NCBI GenBank assembly: GCA_002420105.1
Contig: DIHJ01000041.1
Span: forward strand, 7,355-33,999
Direction: 5' to 3'
From: Nitrospira sp. UBA5699
GTDB lineage: Bacteria > Nitrospirota > Nitrospiria > Nitrospirales > Nitrospiraceae
DNA: 26,645 nucleotides
Positions within the stretch are counted from its first letter, which is position 1. Each line of letters starts with the position of its first letter. Of the stretch, positions 1 through 8,505 are shown in pieces. The notes beneath the pieces are model-generated. The model searched no databases. It was not told where the DNA came from and was given only the letters and a program-made list of their open reading frames with translations. A program made the translations under genes and the position numbers.

Positions 1-1689
1 GGCACCAAGTATCGCGGCCAGTTCGAGGAGCGCCTCAAGGTCGTGATGAAAGAGATCGTCCAGGCTGGCAACATCATCATTTTCATCGACGAACTGCATA
101 CGCTCGTCGGCGCCGGGGCTGCCGAAGGCTCCATCGACGCCTCGAACATGCTCAAGCCCGCCCTCTCGCGCGGCGAGATTCAATGCATCGGCGCCACGAC
201 GCTGGATGAATATCGGAAGCACATCGAAAAAGACGGCGCGCTCAAGCGCCGGTTCCAGCCGATCTACGTCCAACCGCCCAGCCTCGACGAGACCGTGCGT
301 ATCATTCAAGGGCTGCGGGACCGGTACGAAGAGCACCATGGCGTGGAGATCACCGAAGACGCGATCGTGGAAGCCGTCAAGCTGTCCGACCGGTACATTA
401 CCGACCGCTTTCTGCCGGACAAGGCGATCGACCTCATCGACGAAACGGGGTCACGCGCCAAACTCCAGACGTACGCGCTGCCCGGCGAGCTCAAGGCTAT
501 GGAGCAGGAGCTGAAGAAGGTGTCCCGCGACAAGGAGTTGGCGATCTCGATGCAGAATTTCGAGGAAGCCGTTCGCCACCGCGAGGAAGAAGAGCGCCTC
601 CGCAAGCTGCTCGATGAATCCAAGCGGGAGTGGAAGAAGAATCAGGAAAAACACAAACCGACCATCGGGAAGGAAGACGTGGCGTACGTCGTGTCCAAGA
701 TGACGGGCATCCCGCTCTTCAAGCTCGAAGAGGAAGAGTCCAACAAACTGCTCCGGATGGAGGAGTTTCTCCACAAGCGCGTGGTCGGGCAGAACGAAGC
801 GATTTCCGCGGTCTGCCGCGCGATCAGACGCTCGCGCGCCGGCTTGAAGGAAGCGAAGAAGCCGATCGGCTCCTTCATTTTCCTGGGGCCCACGGGGGTC
901 GGAAAGACCGAATTGGCCAGAACTCTGGCGGAATTCCTTTTCAACACGGAAGACGCTCTCATCCGGATCGACATGTCCGAGTACCAGGAAAAGTTCACGA
1001 GCTCGCGGCTCTTCGGAGCCCCTCCCGGCTACGTGGGCTACGAAGAAGGCGGCCAATTGACGGAACGGGTGCGTCGCCGGCCGTATTCGGTCGTCCTCTT
1101 CGACGAAATCGAGAAGGCCCACCCGGACGTCTTCAACCTCTTGCTGCAGGTCCTGGACGACGGCGTGCTGACCGACAGCCTGGGGCGGAAAGTCGACTTC
1201 AAGAACACGGTCGTCATCATGACGTCCAACATCGGCACGAAGATGATTCAGAAGGGCGTTTCGCTGGGCTTCCAGAGCACCGAAGCCGAACAGGACCGCC
1301 ACAAACGGGAAGAGGTCTTGGGGGAACTCCGCCGGTCATTCAGCCCGGAATTTCTGAACCGGATCGACGAGATCGTGGTCTTCCACCAGCTCGACAAGTC
1401 GCACCTCACGAATATTCTCGACATTCTGTTGCGTGAGCTCAATCTGCGCCTGGTCGAGAAAGGCGTCGAAATCGAGGTCGACGACGAGGTCAAGGCCTGG
1501 TTGATCAAGGAAGGGTACGAGCCCCTCTACGGTGCGCGCCCGATGCGCCGGACCATTCAACGGGCGATCGGCGATCCGCTCTCCGAAGAGATGATCAAAG
1601 GTCGTTTCAAGGAAAGCCGGAAGATCCGGGTGGTCCTCCGCGACGGGGCGCCCACTTTCATCGAGCAGGAGGCCATGGCTGGGGTATAG
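1..1689 (+). CDS. clpC: ATP-dependent Clp protease ATP-binding subunit ClpC (5' end missing)
   Basis: AAA+ unfoldase that feeds proteins to ClpP in the cytoplasm. The reading frame is open from base 1, and 562 residues are visible; ClpC is usually about 810, so the N domain and the first Walker A lie outside the window. Visible in order: GTKYRGQFEERLK at the start, Walker B of the first AAA domain (FIDELHTL, near residue 28), a UVR-type coiled segment near residues 178-205, Walker A of the second AAA domain (GPTGVGKT, about 296-303), its Walker B (LFDEIEKAHPDV) and the C-terminal small domain (YGARPMRR). The UVR segment points to ClpC rather than ClpA or ClpB, which lack it or have a much longer middle domain. 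A hairpin terminator follows. The only uncertainty is ClpC versus a close Clp paralogue. Confidence 0.95.
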   Translation, partial: GTKYRGQFEERLKVVMKEIVQAGNIIIFIDELHTLVGAGAAEGSIDASNMLKPALSRGEIQCIGATTLDEYRKHIEKDGALKRRFQPIYVQPPSLDETVRIIQGLRDRYEEHHGVEITEDAIVEAVKLSDRYITDRFLPDKAIDLIDETGSRAKLQTYALPGELKAMEQELKKVSRDKELAISMQNFEEAVRHREEEERLRKLLDESKREWKKNQEKHKPTIGKEDVAYVVSKMTGIPLFKLEEEESNKLLRMEEFLHKRVVGQNEAISAVCRAIRRSRAGLKEAKKPIGSFIFLGPTGVGKTELARTLAEFLFNTEDALIRIDMSEYQEKFTSSRLFGAPPGYVGYEEGGQLTERVRRRPYSVVLFDEIEKAHPDVFNLLLQVLDDGVLTDSLGRKVDFKNTVVIMTSNIGTKMIQKGVSLGFQSTEAEQDRHKREEVLGELRRSFSPEFLNRIDEIVVFHQLDKSHLTNILDILLRELNLRLVEKGVEIEVDDEVKAWLIKEGYEPLYGARPMRRTIQRAIGDPLSEEMIKGRFKESRKIRVVLRDGAPTFIEQEAMAGV

Positions 1690-1739
1690 CCGACAGCCGT
1701 GAGAAACGTCGCACGCGACATTCCGACGAGACAACCCGA

Positions 1740-1780
1740 CGCGACCCTTGCGGCCAAGCCGGCTGCAAGGGTCGCGCTCT
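1740..1780 (+). terminator. Hairpin terminator after clpC
   Basis: An 11-bp perfect inverted repeat, cgcgacccttg at 1740-1750 and caagggtcgcg at 1766-1776, is extended inward by five more pairs (one G-U) to a loop at 1756-1760. CTCTTTCC follows, so the U tract is weak. It lies between the clpC stop and tsaD. It also covers the in-frame TTG at 1748 that would otherwise lengthen tsaD, which argues for the ATG at 1814. Confidence 0.65.
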
Positions 1781-1813
1781 TTCCATCGCCGCCCGCATGA
1801 GTATGCCCCGTCT

Positions 1814-2869
1814 ATGAACACCCACGGGATCAGCGGTCCGTCATCCTGGAGGGAGGGGCCCGTCCTCGGGATCGAAACCTCCTGCGACGAAACGGCGGCT
1901 TCCGTTCTTGCCAGGGACGGCTCGGTCCTGTCGAACGAGGTCTCGTCGCAGCATGCCGTCCACGCGCGCTTCGGAGGAGTGGTTCCCGAACTCGCCTCCC
2001 GGGCGCATGTCGAGATCATCGAGCGGGTCACCGCTGCCGCGATGGATGACGCAGGCCTGACCTGGAAAGAGCTGGCCGGCATAGCCGTCACGCAGGGGCC
2101 TGGTCTGGCCGGCGCACTGATCGTGGGAGTGAATTACGCCAAGGCCCTTGCCTACACCCTCGATATTCCGCTGGTGGGCGTCAGCCATCTTGAAGGGCAT
2201 ATCGCCTCCGCCTGGCTTGAAGATCCCGTTTTTCCGCTGCCCTGCGTGGTCCTGGTGGTCTCGGGCGGCCACACCCATCTGTACCTGAAGGACCGTGACG
2301 GGAGCTGCCGATTGCTCGGCCGCACCAGGGACGATGCCGCCGGTGAGGCTTTCGACAAGGGCGCGCAGATGCTCGGGCTTGGATTTCCCGGAGGACCGGC
2401 CCTGGATCGTCTCGCCAGGACCGGAGCCCCCCGTACGATCCGTTTCCCAAAATCTTCGATCAAGAAGGGGAGTCTTGAGTTCAGTTTCAGCGGATTGAAG
2501 ACCGCCTTGCTCTACAAACTTCACGCGATGCATGAGGACACGCTGACGGCGCAACGAGCCGATCTCGCGGCAGGATACCAGGAAGCGATCGTCACCGTAC
2601 TGGTGGAAAAGGCCTTTGACGCCGTCCGGCAAACTGGAGCCGGCGCACTCGCGGTGGTCGGAGGGGTATCGGCGAACTCCCGGCTCCGAACGCTGCTTCA
2701 GGACCGCGCGCGGGCTGAGGCGGTCCCCTTGAGCCTTCCGCCGCTGCGATTCTGCACGGATAATGCGGCCATGATCGCCGCGGCGGGCCTACAGGCGCTT
2801 CGGAACGGCCGCCGCATGGCTTCCGACGCCGAGCCGCTGCCGGCCATGGAGCCGGTTCTGTCGGTCTGA
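1814..2869 (+). CDS. tsaD: tRNA N6-adenosine threonylcarbamoyltransferase TsaD
   Basis: Kae1/YgjD-family enzyme that transfers threonylcarbamoyl to A37 of ANN-decoding tRNAs, working with TsaB, TsaE and TsaC/TsaC2 (none seen here). Family motifs are present: GIETSCDETAA near the N-terminus, the metal-binding HLEGH with histidines at about 125 and 129, VSGGHTHLY, GEAFDKGAQMLGL and DNAAMIAAAG near the C-terminus. The length, 351 residues, is normal. I chose the ATG at 1814 over an in-frame TTG at 1748 because the latter lies inside the preceding terminator hairpin; there is no strong Shine-Dalgarno at either. Its stop is 33 bases before the proposed hflX start, so the two are probably cotranscribed. 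Confidence 0.95.
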   Translation: MNTHGISGPSSWREGPVLGIETSCDETAASVLARDGSVLSNEVSSQHAVHARFGGVVPELASRAHVEIIERVTAAAMDDAGLTWKELAGIAVTQGPGLAGALIVGVNYAKALAYTLDIPLVGVSHLEGHIASAWLEDPVFPLPCVVLVVSGGHTHLYLKDRDGSCRLLGRTRDDAAGEAFDKGAQMLGLGFPGGPALDRLARTGAPRTIRFPKSSIKKGSLEFSFSGLKTALLYKLHAMHEDTLTAQRADLAAGYQEAIVTVLVEKAFDAVRQTGAGALAVVGGVSANSRLRTLLQDRARAEAVPLSLPPLRFCTDNAAMIAAAGLQALRNGRRMASDAEPLPAMEPVLSV

Positions 2870-2887
2870 TCGATACCCGGCCGCCAC

Positions 2888-2905
2888 GAAGGAGGAACGC
2901 CCATT
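2888..2905 (+). promoter_or_regulatory. Shine-Dalgarno deciding an ATT start for hflX
   Basis: GAAGGAGGAAC at 2888-2898 is an almost perfect Shine-Dalgarno. Its proper spacing leads to ATT at 2903, not to the first conventional start, TTG at 2933, which has no ribosome binding site of its own. Confidence 0.6.
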
Positions 2906-4588
2906 CCTGAGATATTTGGTCAAACCACCGGATTGCGGGCCACTCAGCTTGCGGCTATCGAGCGGCTCTACAGACGCCGCGTCCCTCATGACAAAGTGCT
3001 GTCTCCCGAGTTGGCCCGAACGATGTGTCAGCTCGCGCAGGATGTCCGCCGCCCGATCGCCGTCCTCTTGACCAGACGGGGACAGGTGCAGGAAATCATC
3101 GTGGGAACGGACCTGACCCTGTCTCCGACGACCATGGCGAAATTCCGCGCCGGCTCCCGGTCGCTGCGCGGCCTCCGGTTGATCCGGACGCAACTGCACG
3201 ATCAGCCGCTCAGCCAGGAATCCCTGACAGATCTGGCGTATCTCCGTCTGGACTTGATCGGCGTGCTGTCTGTCACGTCGGAGGGAACTCCGGGGAACCT
3301 CTACCTGGCGCACCTTCTGCCGCCGAACAAAACCGGCCAACTCTGCAACATCCTCAAAACGACGCCGTTTCACCAGTGCGCCATGGCCTTCAACGAATTC
3401 ATCGAGGAACTCGAAGCGGAACTCCAACAGGCCCGGGAGACCCACGCGGTCGGACAGGGAGGCGAATCGGCGATTCTAGTCAGCGCCTCCTCTCGGAGCC
3501 GGACGGAGCAGGAAGATCATTTGACCGAGCTGGCCGAACTTGCGACCTCCGCCGGAGTCGCCGTCATCGACCGCATGGCTCAACGCACCCCGGACGGTCA
3601 TCAGCGCTACCTGCTGGGCAGCGGAAAGCTGAAAGATGTCCTGATCCAAACGCTCCACAAAGGCGCCGACATGGTGATCTTCGACCAGACGCTGTCTCCC
3701 GCGCAGTCGCGGGCCATTTCCGAAATGACCGATATCAAGGTGATCGATCGCACACAGTTGATTCTGGATATCTTCGCCCGGCGGGCCCACAGTCGCGAGG
3801 GGAAAGTGCAGGTCGAACTGGCGCAATTGCGCTATCTGTTGCCCAGACTTTCCGGAAAAGGGACGCAACTATCCCGACTGGGCGGGGGCATCGGAACCAG
3901 GGGACCGGGCGAAACCAAATTGGAAACGGATCGGCGACGGATCAGGGACCGCATTACACATCTGGAGCGGGAACTGGATCAATTTGCCCGCCACCAGGAC
4001 CAGCGCCGTGCCCGCCGGACCCGTCACGGCATGCCGGTTCTCTCTCTGGTCGGATATACCAACGCCGGGAAATCGACGCTCCTGAACATGCTGACCAAGA
4101 GCCGCGTCTCGGCGGAAGACCGGTTGTTCGAAACGCTCGATACGACCAGCCGCAGGCTCCGATTCCCGCACGATCGCGAAGTCATCATTACAGACACGGT
4201 CGGATTCATCCGCGACCTTCCCCGGGAACTGGTGGGCGCATTCCGCACCACGTTGGAGGAACTGCGCGAAGCGGACCTCCTGGTGCACGTGGTCGACGCC
4301 AGCGCCGCGGACGTCGATGTTCAGATTTCCGCCGTCGTCGGAATTCTGCAGGACTTGAATCTGGACCGGATTCCAAGAGTTCTCGTCTTCAACAAGTGCG
4401 ACCGGTTGCCGGCTCAACAGGTCGCCCCCCTCTGCCGTCGCTATCACGCGATCGGCATTTCGGCGCTCGATCCGGATACACTGCACCCGCTTCTGCGTCA
4501 TCTCGAGGAACAGCTCGCGGCCATCCCCGCGCTGCCGCCCGCCGCTCAGCAGACCGACGCGGAACCGGCCCTTGCATCTCGCGCCTAA
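2903..4588 (+). CDS. hflX: GTPase HflX, probably initiated at ATT
   Basis: Obg-HflX family GTPase that binds the 50S subunit and splits stalled ribosomes. The N-terminal HflX domain is followed by the glycine-rich linker GGGIGTRGPGETKLE and the G domain: G1 GYTNAGKS near residue 385, G3 DTVGFIRDLP, G4 NKCD and G5 ISAL. Read from ATT 2903 the protein has 561 residues and begins with EIFGQTTGLRATQL after the initiator and Pro. As I recall the family, a leader of the form EIFGNTTGL just before the ALERLYRRR helix is conserved, so the TTG at 2933 would cut off a conserved segment. It is 32 bases upstream of nth. Function is secure; the start codon is an inference. Confidence 0.93.
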   Translation: MPEIFGQTTGLRATQLAAIERLYRRRVPHDKVLSPELARTMCQLAQDVRRPIAVLLTRRGQVQEIIVGTDLTLSPTTMAKFRAGSRSLRGLRLIRTQLHDQPLSQESLTDLAYLRLDLIGVLSVTSEGTPGNLYLAHLLPPNKTGQLCNILKTTPFHQCAMAFNEFIEELEAELQQARETHAVGQGGESAILVSASSRSRTEQEDHLTELAELATSAGVAVIDRMAQRTPDGHQRYLLGSGKLKDVLIQTLHKGADMVIFDQTLSPAQSRAISEMTDIKVIDRTQLILDIFARRAHSREGKVQVELAQLRYLLPRLSGKGTQLSRLGGGIGTRGPGETKLETDRRRIRDRITHLERELDQFARHQDQRRARRTRHGMPVLSLVGYTNAGKSTLLNMLTKSRVSAEDRLFETLDTTSRRLRFPHDREVIITDTVGFIRDLPRELVGAFRTTLEELREADLLVHVVDASAADVDVQISAVVGILQDLNLDRIPRVLVFNKCDRLPAQQVAPLCRRYHAIGISALDPDTLHPLLRHLEEQLAAIPALPPAAQQTDAEPALASRA

Positions 4589-4620
4589 CCGCTGCACAAT
4601 TATCCGCCACGACACAGTCC

Positions 4621-5280
4621 ATGACACATACAGCATCCTCACCCGCCGATCCGCGCAAGCGGCTCCAGAAAATCGCCGCTGCGCTGAAGGAGGCGATGCC
4701 GTCCCCCCGGATGGAACTCGACCACCGTTCGCCCTGGGAATTGCTCGTGGCAACCATCCTGTCGGCGCAATGCACCGACCAGCGCGTCAACCAGGTTACG
4801 CCCATCCTCTTTCGCCGCTATCCAACCGTGGCGGATCTGGGCAAGGCCAGACTGGCCGACGTCGAAACAATCATCCGGTCGACCGGCTTTTTCAAGAGTA
4901 AGGCCAAGAACATCGTCTCGTGCTGTCAGGCCCTCGTGGAGCGGTTCCAGGGACGAGTTCCGGCCACCATGGCAGAACTCCTGGCCTTGCCCGGTGTCGG
5001 ACGAAAAACCGCCAACGTGGTACTCGGCAACGCCTTCCGCCGACCGGCCATCGTGGTTGACACCCACGTCAAGCGGGTTGCGAACCGTCTTGGATTGACG
5101 AAATCGGATGATCCGGAACGGATCGAAGAGGACTTGCAGCAATTGCTTCCCGCAGCAGCATGGACGGACGTGTCCCAACGGCTGTTGTTGCACGGCCGAT
5201 ACCGTTGTACCGCACGTGCACCGCAATGCCACGGCTGCCCTGTCCATTCACTCTGTCCATGGAAGGGGAAAGGCGCATGA
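4621..5280 (+). CDS. nth: Endonuclease III
   Basis: Base-excision repair DNA glycosylase and AP lyase for oxidised pyrimidines. The 219-residue protein has the helix-hairpin-helix LPGVGRKTANVVLG near residues 121-137 with the catalytic lysine in GRKTAN, the catalytic aspartate in VVDTHVKRV near 145, and a C-terminal [4Fe-4S] site with cysteines at about 196, 203, 206 and 212 (C-x6-C-x2-C-x5-C). The ATG at 4621 gives a normal length; a much longer upstream reading in this frame is only the shadow of hflX. Its TGA overlaps the ATG of yicC by four bases, so they are translationally coupled. Confidence 0.96.
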   Translation: MTHTASSPADPRKRLQKIAAALKEAMPSPRMELDHRSPWELLVATILSAQCTDQRVNQVTPILFRRYPTVADLGKARLADVETIIRSTGFFKSKAKNIVSCCQALVERFQGRVPATMAELLALPGVGRKTANVVLGNAFRRPAIVVDTHVKRVANRLGLTKSDDPERIEEDLQQLLPAAAWTDVSQRLLLHGRYRCTARAPQCHGCPVHSLCPWKGKGA

Positions 5281-6158
5281 CGATCCGCAGCATGACGGGT
5301 TTCGGACGGGGACAGGCTCCTTGGCATGACGGATCCGTCACGGTTGAGGTCCGCTCCGTCAACCATCGCTTTCTCGAAGTGGCCTGCCGGCTGCCTCGCT
5401 CGCTGGCCCATCTGGAAGAGAGTTTCAAGAAAGCGGTCCAGCAGCGCTGCACGAGAGGGCGCGTGGACATGACCGTCACCGTGCAGGGCGGAAAGGGGCG
5501 GGCGGGATCGGTCAACCTTGACCAGGCCCTGGCAAAACAGTACCATCAGGCGCTTCGCGCGTTGAAGAAATCCCTCAAACTGAGCGGAGCGATCGATGTT
5601 GCGCTCATCGCGGGACTTCGGGACGTGCTCTCGGTGTCCGACCAACCGCCGGAAGATCCCAAGCTGGGAAAACTGGTTCAGAAGCTGGCGTTACAGGCGC
5701 TCGACGAACTGGAGGGGATGCGAAAACGGGAAGGCCTCGCTTTGGCCGACGATATGTCGGGGCGCATCCGGGCCATCAGGGAACGCCGCGCCGCCGTGGC
5801 CGCCCGATCGCCGAAACTGGTTCAGGAGGCCTTCGACCGGATGAAGGCCCGGGTCGAGAAGTTGCTTGGGACCGAGGCGCCGGACGTGCCCCGTCTTCAC
5901 CAGGAACTGGCCCTCTACGCCGACCGCGGCGACATTACGGAAGAAATAGTCAGACTGGACTCACATATGATACAGTTTGAGCAGACGCTCAACCGCGCGG
6001 AATCAGTGGGTAAAACCCTCGATTTTCTGCTCCAGGAAATGGGGCGCGAGATCAATACGATCGGATCGAAAGCCAACGACGCCGAGATCGCCGCTCAGGT
6101 CGTTCAGATGAAAGCCGAACTGGAACGCATCAGGGAACAGGTTCAAAACGTCGAATGA
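5277..6158 (+). CDS. yicC: YicC/YloC family endoribonuclease
   Basis: A 293-residue member of the YicC family. E. coli YicC has been described as an endoribonuclease acting in RNA and sRNA turnover. The N-terminal signature IRSMTGFGRG starts at residue 3. The conserved C-terminal block has DITEEIVRLDSH, then LDFLLQEMGREINTIGSKAND, ending in a helical region. I place the start at 5277 (ATGACGATCC) because the signature follows at once and GGAAAGG precedes it; an ATG at 5259 would add six residues. Both ends overlap neighbours by four bases (nth upstream, gmk downstream). In many bacteria a remA/DUF370 gene lies between yicC and gmk; here it is absent. Confidence 0.92.
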   Translation: MTIRSMTGFGRGQAPWHDGSVTVEVRSVNHRFLEVACRLPRSLAHLEESFKKAVQQRCTRGRVDMTVTVQGGKGRAGSVNLDQALAKQYHQALRALKKSLKLSGAIDVALIAGLRDVLSVSDQPPEDPKLGKLVQKLALQALDELEGMRKREGLALADDMSGRIRAIRERRAAVAARSPKLVQEAFDRMKARVEKLLGTEAPDVPRLHQELALYADRGDITEEIVRLDSHMIQFEQTLNRAESVGKTLDFLLQEMGREINTIGSKANDAEIAAQVVQMKAELERIREQVQNVE

Positions 6159-6862
6159 GCGCCACAGCCGCCAGCGCCTCCGCAACCCCTTCCGGACCGG
6201 CTCGGTCTTCGACCGAACGGCGGGGGATTCTTTTCATTATTTCGGCGCCGTCCGGAACGGGGAAGACGACGCTCTGCAAGCAACTCGCCGCCAATGTGAC
6301 CGGCCTGTGGCATTCCATTTCGTACACGACCAGGAAACCGCGGCCCGGCGAGGAACACGGGCGGGAGTATTTTTTTACCGATGAAGCCACCTTTCAATCG
6401 ATGATCGAGCGGCACGAATTCGTCGAGTGGGCGCGGGTGTACGGACACCTGTACGGCACACCGAGAAAGATGTTGGCCGACAAGATCGATCAGGGAATCG
6501 ATGTCCTGTTGGAAATCGACGTGCAAGGCGCCTTACAGGTCAAGAAACGGTTCGACGACGCCGTCTCCATCTTTATTCTGCCGCCGTCGATGACCGTGCT
6601 GCGGCAGCGGCTGATGACCAGAGCATCGGATTCCACGGAGGAGATTCAGCGGCGGCTGCAGAAAGTGAAGGAAGAAGTCTGGAGCTACCGCGAATACGCC
6701 TATATCGTGAGGAACGACGACTTGGCGCGGTCGCTGCGCGACCTGGAATGCATCTTTCTGGCGGAACGACTGAAGACCAAACGATTGGACATGACCTGGA
6801 TCGAGAACAATTTCATTCTCGACGACGATTCCAAATCCGGAGATCGAAAAGATCTTCTTTAA
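6155..6862 (+). CDS. gmk: Guanylate kinase
   Basis: Phosphorylates GMP and dGMP to the diphosphates. The P-loop APSGTGKT is at residues 31-38, followed by the GMP-binding region SYTTRKPRPGEEHGREYFF and the lid segment. At 235 residues it is some 25-30 longer than typical Gmk, because of an Ala/Ser/Thr-rich N-terminal extension of about 23 residues that looks unstructured. The ATG overlaps the yicC stop in an ATGA, which supports this long start. It precedes rpoZ, the usual bacterial order. Confidence 0.95.
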   Translation: MSATAASASATPSGPARSSTERRGILFIISAPSGTGKTTLCKQLAANVTGLWHSISYTTRKPRPGEEHGREYFFTDEATFQSMIERHEFVEWARVYGHLYGTPRKMLADKIDQGIDVLLEIDVQGALQVKKRFDDAVSIFILPPSMTVLRQRLMTRASDSTEEIQRRLQKVKEEVWSYREYAYIVRNDDLARSLRDLECIFLAERLKTKRLDMTWIENNFILDDDSKSGDRKDLL

Positions 6863-6883
6863 CCGAAGAGGAGTACCGGACCT

Positions 6884-7240
6884 ATGATCGACATGTTGAG
6901 CCTCCTGCCGCAATACACGCCGGACCAATTCGACTCACGGCATCGCCTGGTGATTGTGGCCGCCCAGCGCGCCAAACACATTCTTCAGGGATCGCGCCAC
7001 GGCGCCTCGCGCTATACCAAGGAAACGACGGTTGCGCTCGATGAAGTCCTCCGGGGCGAGATCAAGTACCTCGTCGGGAAGGACGCGCGCGATGCCATGA
7101 AGGAGGCCAAGCGCGGCAAAGAAGGGGAAACCGAACGCATGGCCATGATGACCGGCGAGGACGCCCGGGAAATCAAAAAAGAGCTCAGCGTGTATGTGGA
7201 CGACAGCCCCAAGCCTGCCGAGGCCGAAACCGAGGAGTAG
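6884..7240 (+). CDS. rpoZ: DNA-directed RNA polymerase subunit omega
   Basis: Small RNA polymerase subunit that helps fold and assemble beta-prime. The conserved core covers FDSRHRLVIVAAQRAKHI and then SRYTKETTVALDEVLRGEI. With 118 residues it exceeds E. coli omega (91); the extra length is a charged C-terminal tail rich in Lys and Glu. GAGGAG at 6869-6874 supports the ATG at 6884 over the one at 6893. It sits between gmk and coaBC, the usual conserved context, with a 21-base gap from gmk and only three bases before coaBC. Confidence 0.93.
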   Translation: MIDMLSLLPQYTPDQFDSRHRLVIVAAQRAKHILQGSRHGASRYTKETTVALDEVLRGEIKYLVGKDARDAMKEAKRGKEGETERMAMMTGEDAREIKKELSVYVDDSPKPAEAETEE

Positions 7241-7243
7241 GGG

Positions 7244-8503
7244 ATGGATGCCGGGGCGACAGAACCGACGCTGGTCGGTACACGCATCGTACTCGGCGTG
7301 ACCGGCAGCATCGCCGCCTACAAGGCGGTGAGTTTGCTGCGCACCCTGGTTCGTGAGGGAGCGACGGTCGACGTTGCCATGACGCGCTCCGCCGCCAAAT
7401 TCATCACCCCGCTCACCTTCGAAGTCCTGTCGGGCCGGCCGGTGACCGCCGATCTCTTCGAAGCGCACCAGGAGATGAAGCATCTCACGCTGTCCGAAGA
7501 AACCGATGCCATCGTGGTGGCTCCGGCCACGGCGAATTTCCTCGCGAAGGCCGCATTGGGATTGGGGGACGATCTCCTTTCGACGATGCTCCTGACGGCC
7601 CAGTGTCCCTTGATCTGTGCCCCGGCCATGGACGGCGGCATGTGGACCCATCCGACCGTGGCCGCACACGTGCAAACCTTGCGGGAACGCGGCGTGACCG
7701 TCGTCGACCCGGAGGAGGGCCCGTTGGCCTCAGGCCGTAGCGGCCAGGGCCGGCTGGCGGAAGAGAAGCGGATTCTTGACGCGGTGCGAGCCGCCCTCGC
7801 CCGGAAATTCGACTGGCAGGGGCATCGGATTCTTGTGTCGGCCGGGCCGACCCAGGAGCCCATCGATCCCGTCCGCTACATTTCCAACCGCTCCTCGGGG
7901 AAAATGGGATATGCCCTCGCCGAAGCCGCACGGGCGCGGGGCGCCCAAGTGGTGCTCGTAACCGGTCCTACGTCCGTTCCCGTTCCGCACGGCGTCGAAG
8001 TCGTGTCGGTCGAAACGGCCGACGAGATGACCCGGGCGCTCGCCACGCGGCTGAGCTGGTCCACGGTGGTCATCATGGCGGCAGCGGTGGCGGATTTTCG
8101 CCCGAAACGGGCGGCCTCGCACAAACTCAAGAAGCAGGGCACGACGGAGGCTACTCTCGATCTCGAACGAACGACCGATATTCTGGCCGCGCTCTCGGCC
8201 ATGCGGACGACGCAACTGCTCGTGGGATTTGCGGCTGAAACACAGAATCTGCGGGCGCATGCCGAGGAGAAATTGAAATCCAAGGGTCTTGATCTGATCG
8301 TCGCCAACGACGTCACCCAGCCTGGTGCAGGATTCGGCAGCGAGCAGAATGCGGCAACCCTGGTCGACCGGCACGGCGGAGTCACGGTATTGGCGCTCAG
8401 ACCGAAACGGGAGTTGGCCGACGATATTCTGGATGCGGCGCGACGCTTGCTGACCGGCGTGCCGTCACCGCGACCTGTTCCGGCAGCAACGGAAGGACAG
8501 TAG
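7244..8503 (+). CDS. coaBC: Bifunctional phosphopantothenoylcysteine decarboxylase / phosphopantothenate-cysteine ligase
   Basis: Makes 4'-phosphopantetheine for CoA in two steps. The 419-residue protein has the N-terminal flavoprotein CoaC domain (GVTGSIAAYKA, then APATANFLAKAA) and the C-terminal CoaB domain (SAGPTQEPIDPVRYISNRSSGKMG, AAAVADFRP, the catalytic-type lysine region HKLKK and NDVTQPGAGFG). The CoaC histidine is His80. The two other well-known catalytic positions differ from E. coli: Asp130 in PAMDGGMW where E. coli has Asn125, and Ser163 in LASGRSG where it has Cys158. All three align at a constant offset of five. GAGGAGTAGGGG overlapping the rpoZ stop is the ribosome binding site. 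CoaB appears complete. Confidence 0.93.
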   Translation: MDAGATEPTLVGTRIVLGVTGSIAAYKAVSLLRTLVREGATVDVAMTRSAAKFITPLTFEVLSGRPVTADLFEAHQEMKHLTLSEETDAIVVAPATANFLAKAALGLGDDLLSTMLLTAQCPLICAPAMDGGMWTHPTVAAHVQTLRERGVTVVDPEEGPLASGRSGQGRLAEEKRILDAVRAALARKFDWQGHRILVSAGPTQEPIDPVRYISNRSSGKMGYALAEAARARGAQVVLVTGPTSVPVPHGVEVVSVETADEMTRALATRLSWSTVVIMAAAVADFRPKRAASHKLKKQGTTEATLDLERTTDILAALSAMRTTQLLVGFAAETQNLRAHAEEKLKSKGLDLIVANDVTQPGAGFGSEQNAATLVDRHGGVTVLALRPKRELADDILDAARRLLTGVPSPRPVPAATEGQ

Positions 8504-8505
8504 CC

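Noticed and set aside
1748..1813. TTG start giving tsaD 22 extra residues
   Set aside because: The TTG is inside the clpC terminator hairpin, has no ribosome binding site and adds sequence not typical of TsaD.
3025..4620. Long upstream part of the 751-codon frame that ends as nth
   Set aside because: This part is a shadow of hflX in another frame. Endonuclease III homology starts only at 4621.
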